Shown piece by piece: positions 1 through 4,356 of a stretch of 6,014 bases of DNA; positions within the stretch are counted from its first letter, which is position 1; each line of letters begins with the position of its first letter. The notes beneath the pieces are model-generated. The model did not search any database. It was not told where the DNA came from and saw nothing but the letters and a program-made list of their open reading frames with translations. The translations under genes were made by a program, and so were the position numbers. The stretch covers positions 1 to 6,014 of the forward strand of contig JAEZRH010000111.1 of the NCBI GenBank assembly GCA_023412845.1. The letters run 5' to 3'. Origin of the DNA: Bacillota bacterium. GTDB taxonomy: Bacteria; Bacillota; Clostridia; Oscillospirales; Acutalibacteraceae.

Positions 1-15
1 ATGGAGGGATCATAA
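1..15 (+). CDS. 3' end of an upstream gene (partial)
   Basis: Frame 1 reads ATG GAG GGA TCA TAA, so a protein ending in Met-Glu-Gly-Ser would stop at 13-15. The last A of that stop is the first A of the following ATG, giving a TAATG junction. The same TAATG junction links the next two genes at 1173-1177, which makes a real upstream gene in this frame likely. Identity cannot be read from four residues. By context it would be another component of the ABC importer (permease or binding protein) or another catabolic gene. The frame assignment is inference. Confidence 0.4.
   Translation: MEGS
3..8 (+). promoter_or_regulatory. Shine-Dalgarno site for the first ABC ATPase
   Basis: GGAGGG lies six bases before the ATG at 15. 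The reading frame is open up to the left edge, so this strong, well-spaced site is what fixes the start at 15. It also sits inside the last codons of the inferred upstream gene, as expected for coupled translation. Confidence 0.7.
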
Positions 16-1175
16 TGGCTCAGATCGATTTGGAAAACATAACGAAAATATTCGGAGAGACGACCGCGCTTGACGATGTCAGCCTTTCCGTAAAGGACAA
101 CGAATTCTTCGTGCTGTTCGGGCCGGCGGGCGCCGGCAAGACGACGCTGCTGAAGACCATAGCCGGTATTGAATTTCCCCAAAAAGGACTTGTGAAAATC
201 GACGGCAAAATCGTGAACCACATCGAACCGATGTACCGCAACATTTCCATGGTATTTGAGAATTACGCGCTTTACCCGCAGCTGAACGTCTACGACAACA
301 TCGCGTTCCCCATGCGCAGCAAGCTGTACCGGAAGAGCGAGGACGAGATTAAAAAAGCGGTGGAACGGGTTACGGACATGATGAATATCGGCAACCTGCT
401 GGACCGCAGGCCCAGCCAGCTGTCGAACGGGCAGCGCCAGCGCGTTGCGATCGGCAGATGCCTGGTCCGTGAACCGGCCGCGTTCCTGATGGACGAACCT
501 TTGGCACACCTGGACGCTAAGCTGCGCCACTTCATGCGCAGCGAGCTGAAGGAGATGCAGAGCTCGTTCAATTCCACAACCATCTATGTCACGCACGACT
601 ATGTGGAGGCCATGTCGCTCGCTGACCGCATCGCGATCGTAAACCTTGGCAAGCTGGTGCAGATCGGTACGCCGTCCGACATGTTCTACCAACCCAAAAA
701 CGAATTTGTTGCAAAGCTGTTCGGCGAACCGGAGATCAATCTGATCCCCGCCGAGATCCACAGCGAGAACGGCGGGATTTTCCTCAAAGCCCTGTCGCAG
801 GACGTCGAGCTTCCTCTGACGGACTGTGCCCTGCAGGCGCTGCAGCAAAGCAGCGTCGAATCGGTGGACATCGGCATCCGGGGCAAGGACCTTGTGTTTA
901 GCTTCCAGCCGCAGGGAGAAGACTGGTACCACGCGACGGTTTTCGCATGCGAACCCATCGGCAACAAGGTCATTCTGACGGCCGTCGCCGGCGACACCCA
1001 TATCCGGATGGTGGCCCCCAACAATACCAGGGCTGAGTTGGATTCTGATATTTTCATCAAATTCAACACCGAACGCATGCTTCTTTTCAACGACTCGACG
1101 CAGGAACTGATAACCAACTGCGGAAGCAGGCGCGCAGGCAGCGCAGTAAAACCAGAAAGCGCGGTGAATCAATAA
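15..1175 (+). CDS. ABC transporter ATP-binding protein, CUT1/MalK-UgpC type (first of a pair)
   Basis: This is the nucleotide-binding subunit of a sugar or polyol ABC importer, acting on the inner face of the membrane. In its 386 residues the Walker A is GPAGAGKTT (36-44 region, Lys42), the signature LSNGQ (136-140), the Walker B FLMDEP with Asp160 and catalytic Glu161, the D-loop HLD (165-167) and the switch His194. An aromatic A-loop residue (Phe13) is present. A C-terminal TOBE-like regulatory domain runs from about 240 to 365, with GIRGKDL (287-293) standing for the usual GVRPEHL and ERMLLF near 353-358. Oddities are Glu82 where MalK proteins have the Q-loop Gln (VFENYALYP), Asn138 in the signature where Gly is usual, and a loose Ala/Ser-rich tail of about 16 residues. 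The next gene is a second, clearly different ATPase, so the two probably form a heterodimer. The permeases and binding protein are not in view. Substrate is inferred from context only. Confidence 0.93.
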   Translation: MAQIDLENITKIFGETTALDDVSLSVKDNEFFVLFGPAGAGKTTLLKTIAGIEFPQKGLVKIDGKIVNHIEPMYRNISMVFENYALYPQLNVYDNIAFPMRSKLYRKSEDEIKKAVERVTDMMNIGNLLDRRPSQLSNGQRQRVAIGRCLVREPAAFLMDEPLAHLDAKLRHFMRSELKEMQSSFNSTTIYVTHDYVEAMSLADRIAIVNLGKLVQIGTPSDMFYQPKNEFVAKLFGEPEINLIPAEIHSENGGIFLKALSQDVELPLTDCALQALQQSSVESVDIGIRGKDLVFSFQPQGEDWYHATVFACEPIGNKVILTAVAGDTHIRMVAPNNTRAELDSDIFIKFNTERMLLFNDSTQELITNCGSRRAGSAVKPESAVNQ

Positions 1176-2302
1176 TGGCCGAGTTAAAGCTAAGCCATGT
1201 GTTCAAACGGTACGAGGGCAAGAAAAAACTGTTCCATAAGCAGAAGTCGGCAGGCTACGCCGTCAGCGACCTTTCCTTTTCCTGCAACGACGGGGAGTTT
1301 ATAGGGATATTGGGACCTTCCGGCTGCGGCAAATCCACTACCCTGCGCATGATCGCCGGGCTGGAGGAAATCACGGGCGGGGATATCTACATAGGGGATG
1401 TCAGGATCAACGACCTGATGCCGAAGGATCGTAATATCGGGCTGGCGTTTGAAGACTACGCGCTTTACCCACCACTCACGGTCTACGACAATCTTGCATT
1501 CAACATGCGCGCTAAAAAGATAAATGAGAGCGAAATCAAGAAGGCCATCGAATACGTTGCTCCCCTTCTGAAAGTCGATGATCTTCTTTCCAGAAAACCC
1601 ACGACGCTGTCCGGCGGCCAGAAACAGAGGGTGAACATCGCCCGGGCCATCGTAAGAAGGCCGGGGCTGCTGCTCCTCGACGAACCACTGAGCCACCTGG
1701 ACGGGAAGATGCGCCAGACTCTCCGCCAGGAGATCAAGCGCATGCACCACGAGATCAAGTGCACTACGATCATCGTCACCCACGACCAGTTGGAGGCGAT
1801 GTCCCTCGCAGACCGCATTGTCATCATGAAAGACGGCGAACTGCAGCAGATGGGCACCCCGATGGAAATCTACGACGACCCGAGTAACGTGTTCGTGGCG
1901 GGATTCATCGGCGATCCGCCCATGAATCTTCTTCCCGCGGCCATCGCGGAGATCGGCGGCAAGCCCTGCTTCGTTTTCCCGAAAAGCGACATCCGCATCG
2001 CTGTTCCGGAGAAATACAGAAAGGTCGTTCGCGACGGCATGCAGGTCATCGTCGGCGTACGACCCATGGACATCAGGATCGACAGCGTGCAGAGCGCGGA
2101 TTCCTCACCCGTGACCGTCTCCGTTTTCGAGGATTTGGGCGATGAATGCCACATCTGCGTCAGGATCGGGGAAGAGCTTCTCAACATCACGTCCGAAGAA
2201 AACCGTGTTTACAAAGCCGGGGAAACAATCAACCTGACTTTCCATGCGGAACGGACGCACCTTTTCGACCCCGCAACCGGCAACCGCATTTATGCAAAGT
2301 GA
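1175..2302 (+). CDS. ABC transporter ATP-binding protein, CUT1/MalK-UgpC type (second of a pair)
   Basis: This is the second ATPase subunit of the same importer, 375 residues long. Motifs are canonical except in the Q-loop: Walker A GPSGCGKST (47-55), signature LSGGQ (145-149), Walker B LLLLDEP with Asp169 and Glu170, D-loop HLD (174-176), switch His203. The Q-loop position is Glu93 (AFEDYALYP), the same Gln-to-Glu change as in its partner. A lysine-rich insertion at about residues 15-27 (KKKLFHKQKSAG) separates Tyr13 from the strand that normally follows it. The C-terminal TOBE-like domain is more typical than in the partner, with GVRPMDI (294-300) and ERTHLFDPATG (359-369). The start overlaps the previous stop by one base (TAATG) with only a weak upstream purine stretch, which points to coupled translation and roughly equal amounts of the two subunits. 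Both ATP sites keep catalytic Glu and His, so neither looks dead. Confidence 0.94.
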   Translation: MAELKLSHVFKRYEGKKKLFHKQKSAGYAVSDLSFSCNDGEFIGILGPSGCGKSTTLRMIAGLEEITGGDIYIGDVRINDLMPKDRNIGLAFEDYALYPPLTVYDNLAFNMRAKKINESEIKKAIEYVAPLLKVDDLLSRKPTTLSGGQKQRVNIARAIVRRPGLLLLDEPLSHLDGKMRQTLRQEIKRMHHEIKCTTIIVTHDQLEAMSLADRIVIMKDGELQQMGTPMEIYDDPSNVFVAGFIGDPPMNLLPAAIAEIGGKPCFVFPKSDIRIAVPEKYRKVVRDGMQVIVGVRPMDIRIDSVQSADSSPVTVSVFEDLGDECHICVRIGEELLNITSEENRVYKAGETINLTFHAERTHLFDPATGNRIYAK

Positions 2303-2335
2303 TTTTTGCAATAGCCTCATATTAATACATTCTTT

Positions 2336-2344
2336 GAAAGGAAG
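2336..2344 (+). promoter_or_regulatory. Shine-Dalgarno site for the polyol dehydrogenase
   Basis: GAAAGGAAG ends seven bases before the ATG at 2352, and the AGGA core is well spaced. It supports the first Met rather than the in-frame Met at residue 8. The rest of the 49-bp gap (2303-2351) is AT-rich and has a TAATAC at 2323-2328, but no acceptable -35 at the right distance, and no hairpin that would end transcription. The dehydrogenase therefore probably shares a transcript with the ATPases. Confidence 0.7.
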
Positions 2345-2351
2345 ATAAAAT

Positions 2352-3428
2352 ATGGCAAACTATCCGAAGACCATGAAAGCACTCGTAGCGTATGGACTGG
2401 GAGATTACCGCCTGGAACCGGAATATCCGACCCCGGAGTGCGGCGACGACGACATCATCATCAAAACGGAAGCGTGTGGCATCTGCGCCGGCGACCTGAA
2501 GTGCCAGCATGGCGCCCCAAAATTCTGGGGCGACGAAACGCAGCCCTCCTGGGTGAAGCCACCGTTCATCCCCGGGCATGAATTCCTCGGCAGAATCGTG
2601 GAGTTGGGCAAAAACGTGACCGGCTTCCAAATCGGTGACCGCATCACTGCGGACCAGATTGTTCCGTGCGGTAAATGCAAATTCTGCAAGGACGGACATT
2701 ACTGGATGTGCCAGCCGCACAATATCTTTGGGTTCCAGTCGGAGAACAACGGCGGCATGGCCGAATATGTGCGTTACCCGAAGACCGCGGTCATCAGCCG
2801 CGTCCCCGACGATATGCCGCTTGAAAAGGCGTTGCTCATCGAGCCGTACGGCTGTTCCAAGCACTGTGTGGACCGCGCGCAGATCGGCTGCGACGACGTC
2901 GTCGTCATCTCCGGTGCGGGCACCCTAGGTCTCGGCATGATCACCTACGCCAGGATGAAGAATCCGAAGAAGCTGATCGTTCTCGATATGATGGATTCCC
3001 GTCTGGAAAAGGCGAAGGAATTCGGCGCGGATCTCGTCATGAACCCCAGCAAGCAGAATGTTGTGGAAGAGATCCAGAAGCTGACGGACGGATACGGCTG
3101 CGACATCTATATCGAGGCGACGGGCCATCCGTCCAGTGTGCTGCAGGGCCTTCAGGCGGTGCGGAAGCTCGGCCGCTTCGTCGAGTTCAGCGTGTTCGGT
3201 CAGAACACCACGGCGGACTGGTCGATCATCGGTGACAGCAAAGAGCTCGACCTTCTTGGTTCTCATCTGAGCCCGTACTGCTTCCCGTTCGTGATTGACA
3301 ATATCGGCAACGGAAATCTTAAGACGGACGGCGTCATCAAGAGTTTCTTCCCGGTTGAGGAATGGGCAAAGGCATTCGAATATGCCACGGGTAAATACGG
3401 CGATTTCAAGGTTGCCATCCAATTTTGA
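2352..3428 (+). CDS. Zinc-dependent medium-chain alcohol dehydrogenase, erythritol/L-threitol dehydrogenase type
   Basis: This is a cytoplasmic NAD-dependent polyol dehydrogenase of 358 residues, the usual length for the family. The GroES-like domain carries the catalytic zinc ligands Cys42, His76 and Glu77 (GHE), with Glu164 (IEP) as the further acidic residue. The structural zinc loop has all four cysteines, 106, 109, 112 and 120. The Rossmann domain has GAGTLG at 188-193, and Asp212 at the end of the second strand suggests NAD rather than NADP. The segments ICAGDLKCQHGAPKFWG (44-60) and YWMCQPHNIFGFQ (117-129) are what I remember from erythritol/L-threitol dehydrogenases, where the polyol is oxidised to L-erythrulose. 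That is recall, not a search. Following the ABC ATPases and preceding araD and a sugar kinase, it is likely to make a ketose from an imported polyol. Ribitol or L-arabitol to L-ribulose would fit AraD best, while erythritol or threitol fits the family resemblance best. The enzyme class is secure and the substrate is not. Confidence 0.92.
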   Translation: MANYPKTMKALVAYGLGDYRLEPEYPTPECGDDDIIIKTEACGICAGDLKCQHGAPKFWGDETQPSWVKPPFIPGHEFLGRIVELGKNVTGFQIGDRITADQIVPCGKCKFCKDGHYWMCQPHNIFGFQSENNGGMAEYVRYPKTAVISRVPDDMPLEKALLIEPYGCSKHCVDRAQIGCDDVVVISGAGTLGLGMITYARMKNPKKLIVLDMMDSRLEKAKEFGADLVMNPSKQNVVEEIQKLTDGYGCDIYIEATGHPSSVLQGLQAVRKLGRFVEFSVFGQNTTADWSIIGDSKELDLLGSHLSPYCFPFVIDNIGNGNLKTDGVIKSFFPVEEWAKAFEYATGKYGDFKVAIQF

Positions 3429-3512
3429 CCAGGCCGGGTTCTCCGCGGAGTGGCGTGAAAATCGATGACCCGCGGGTCCCGGAAGAGCCTTTACTTTGAC
3501 AACGTCTAATTG

Positions 3513-3575
3513 TTCCGCGGGCGGAATCCCTGCTTCTTCCGCCTGCCCCCTTTGAAATTCTGAAAGGCGGCGGAA
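3513..3575 (+). repeat. TTCCGC/GCGGAA inverted repeats with competing pairings
   Basis: TTCCGC occurs at 3513-3518 and 3537-3542, and its complement GCGGAA at 3521-3526 and 3570-3575. The second and third copies can pair with each other. Alternatively the first pairs with the second (as TTCCG/CGGAA around a four-base loop) and the third with the fourth. In the latter, the outer stem is seven pairs (TTCCGCC 3537-3543 with GGCGGAA 3569-3575) and an inner stem CCTTT/AAAGG (3549-3553 with 3563-3567) closes a nine-base loop. These folds exclude each other. The repeats could be an RNA switch or a double operator. No T-run follows, so it is not a simple terminator. Confidence 0.4.
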
Positions 3576-3658
3576 TGAACGGGACTCTCCCTGTGCATGA
3601 AGCCGCTTTCTTTAATAATACGGGTCCGGGAGGCCGAGAAACATGCTTGAAGAATTGA
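3575..3658 (+). CDS. Possible 27-codon small ORF or leader peptide overlapping araD start
   Basis: An ATG at 3575 opens a 27-codon frame that ends with TGA at 3656-3658, sixteen bases inside araD in another frame. AAAGG at 3563-3567 is a plausible ribosome-binding site seven bases upstream and lies in the hairpin arm described above. The peptide (Met-Asn-Gly-Thr-Leu-Pro start) resembles nothing I know and shows no clear run of a regulatory amino acid. Translation through it would cross the araD ribosome-binding site. It may be chance. Confidence 0.2.
   Translation: MNGTLPVHEAAFFNNTGPGGRETCLKN
3597..3611 (+). promoter_or_regulatory. Candidate cre site (CcpA catabolite repression)
   Basis: ATGAAGCCGCTTTCT agrees with the commonly quoted cre pattern WTGNAARCGNWWWCW at all but two specified positions (A to G at base 6, R to C at base 7), and keeps the central CG. 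It lies about 30 bases before the araD start and directly in front of an AT-rich stretch. Pentose genes in Firmicutes are commonly under CcpA control. A single imperfect match is weak evidence. Confidence 0.3.
3611..3621 (+). promoter_or_regulatory. Possible -10 region for araD and the kinase
   Basis: TTTAATAATAC is the only AT-rich stretch near araD and contains TAATAA and TAATAC, both close to the TATAAT consensus. The bases 16-18 upstream (around 3590-3598) do not resemble TTGACA. A promoter here would have a leader of only about 15-20 bases and would probably need an activator. It could equally be a plain unpaired spacer before the ribosome-binding site. Confidence 0.2.
3628..3633 (+). 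promoter_or_regulatory. Shine-Dalgarno site for araD
   Basis: GGGAGG lies nine bases before the ATG at 3643. It is a strong independent site, in contrast to the coupled starts elsewhere in the window, and supports the start that also aligns with the known AraD N-terminus (Met-Leu-Glu). Confidence 0.75.
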
Positions 3659-4356
3659 AACGCCAAGTCTGCGAGGCGAATAAAATGCTGGCCCGATACG
3701 GCCTTGTGAAGCTGACGTGGGGGAATGTCAGCGCGGTCGACCGCGGCCGGCAGGTCATCGTCATCAAGCCCAGCGGGGTGGATTATGAGGAGCTCGCCCC
3801 CGAAAAAATGGTCGTCGTCGGCTTTGACGGCACGGTGGTCGAAGGAGATTTCCGTCCTTCGTCGGACACACCCACGCATCTTGTCCTGTACCGGGGGTTT
3901 CCCGGCATCGGCGGCGTGGTCCACACGCATTCGACCTTCGCAACCGCCTGGGCGCAGGCAAACCGGGATATCCCGCCACTCGGCACCACGCAGGCGGATT
4001 ATCTGTTCGGCGACATCCCCTGCACCAGGCGCATGACCCCGGAGGAAATCCGCGGCGAATATGAAGAGAAAACGGGCGAGGTGATTCTCGACACCTTCCG
4101 GCAAAAGGGGATCGACAGCGGTTCCATGCCTGCCGTGCTCGTCGCCAATCACGGGCCGTTTGTCTGGGGAGCCTCCGCCGCCTGCGCGGTGGAAAACTCG
4201 CTGATCCTGGAAGAAGTCGCAAAAATGGCACTCCTAACGGAGGCGGTTCGCCCCGACAGCGAAATCATGCAGAAAGAGCTGCTTGAAAAGCATTATTTCC
4301 GCAAGCACGGCGCAAACGCCTACTACGGGCAAAATATGGCTGGGAAGGGGCAATGA
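3643..4356 (+). CDS. araD: L-ribulose-5-phosphate 4-epimerase (class II aldolase/adducin family)
   Basis: The enzyme converts L-ribulose 5-phosphate to D-xylulose 5-phosphate in the cytoplasm, using a bound zinc and a retro-aldol mechanism. The 237-residue protein is close to full-length E. coli AraD (231) and aligns to it from the first residue by my recall. Shared stretches include LTWGNVSAVDR (24-34), IKPSGVDY (41-48), PSSDTPTH (72-79), VVHTHS (92-97), GTTQADY (114-120) and HGANAYYGQ near the end. Metal ligands are His94, His96 and His170. Catalytic and substrate residues are Lys42, Ser73, Ser74, Asp75, Thr115, Asp119, His217 and Tyr228, matching the E. coli positions with a one-residue shift after the start of the domain. 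UlaF and SgbE catalyse the same reaction on ascorbate and gulose routes, but the genes next to it here favour an L-ribulose source. The stop overlaps the kinase start by ATGA, so the two are made together. Confidence 0.95.
   Translation: MLEELKRQVCEANKMLARYGLVKLTWGNVSAVDRGRQVIVIKPSGVDYEELAPEKMVVVGFDGTVVEGDFRPSSDTPTHLVLYRGFPGIGGVVHTHSTFATAWAQANRDIPPLGTTQADYLFGDIPCTRRMTPEEIRGEYEEKTGEVILDTFRQKGIDSGSMPAVLVANHGPFVWGASAACAVENSLILEEVAKMALLTEAVRPDSEIMQKELLEKHYFRKHGANAYYGQNMAGKGQ
4342..4350 (+). promoter_or_regulatory. Ribosome-binding site deciding the kinase start
   Basis: GGGAAGGGG lies inside the last araD codons. It ends only two bases before the ATG at 4353 but eight bases before a second in-frame ATG at 4359. 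By spacing alone 4359 is the better start. The ATG at 4353 could still serve through ATGA re-initiation. The choice changes only two residues. Confidence 0.5.

Larger units (their letters stand above)
3429..3642 (+). other. 214-bp structured intergenic region before araD
   Basis: This is the largest gap in the window and the most likely place for a transcript boundary. The left part has two perfect palindromes, CTCCGCGGAG (3441-3450) and GACCCGCGGGTC (3467-3478), flanked by CCGGG (3434-3438) and CCCGG (3478-3482), which could fold after the dehydrogenase stop but without a T-run. A TTGACA at 3496-3501 matches a -35 box, yet 16-18 bases downstream is GC-rich with no -10. The middle holds TTCCGC/GCGGAA inverted repeats, and the right part holds a cre-like site, an AT-rich stretch and the araD ribosome-binding site. 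I recognise no riboswitch class and no clear standalone terminator. Confidence 0.55.

Noticed and set aside
1190..1783. A 197-codon minus-strand frame opposite the second ABC ATPase
   Set aside because: It runs opposite conserved Walker, signature and switch motifs and shows no family features of its own.
15..2302. Recent tandem duplication of the ABC ATPase gene
   Set aside because: The two proteins share motifs but differ widely outside them, including the signature, the insertion and the TOBE domain, so they are old paralogues rather than a recent copy.
2303..2351. Promoter between the second ATPase and the dehydrogenase
   Set aside because: TAATAC is present, but the matching -35 region (TGATTT) is poor and the gap is only 49 bp, so read-through is simpler.
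3467..3478. Rho-independent terminator after the dehydrogenase
   Set aside because: The palindrome has no loop of its own and no T-run follows. The wider CCGGG/CCCGG fold also lacks a T-tract.
3496..3501. Perfect -35 hexamer TTGACA
   Set aside because: The positions 16-18 bases downstream are GC-rich (CCGCGGGCGG) with no -10. The nearby TCTAAT is only three bases away, so no sigma-70-type promoter can be built.
3465..3509. A 14-codon ORF starting in the palindromic segment
   Set aside because: It has no convincing ribosome-binding site, is very short, and lies across palindromes that explain the sequence better.
3406..4152. A long open frame on the minus strand opposite araD and the gap
   Set aside because: It is antisense to a certain gene with intact active-site residues, has Arg/Pro/Gly-rich composition typical of GC-rich shadows, and shows no recognisable motif.
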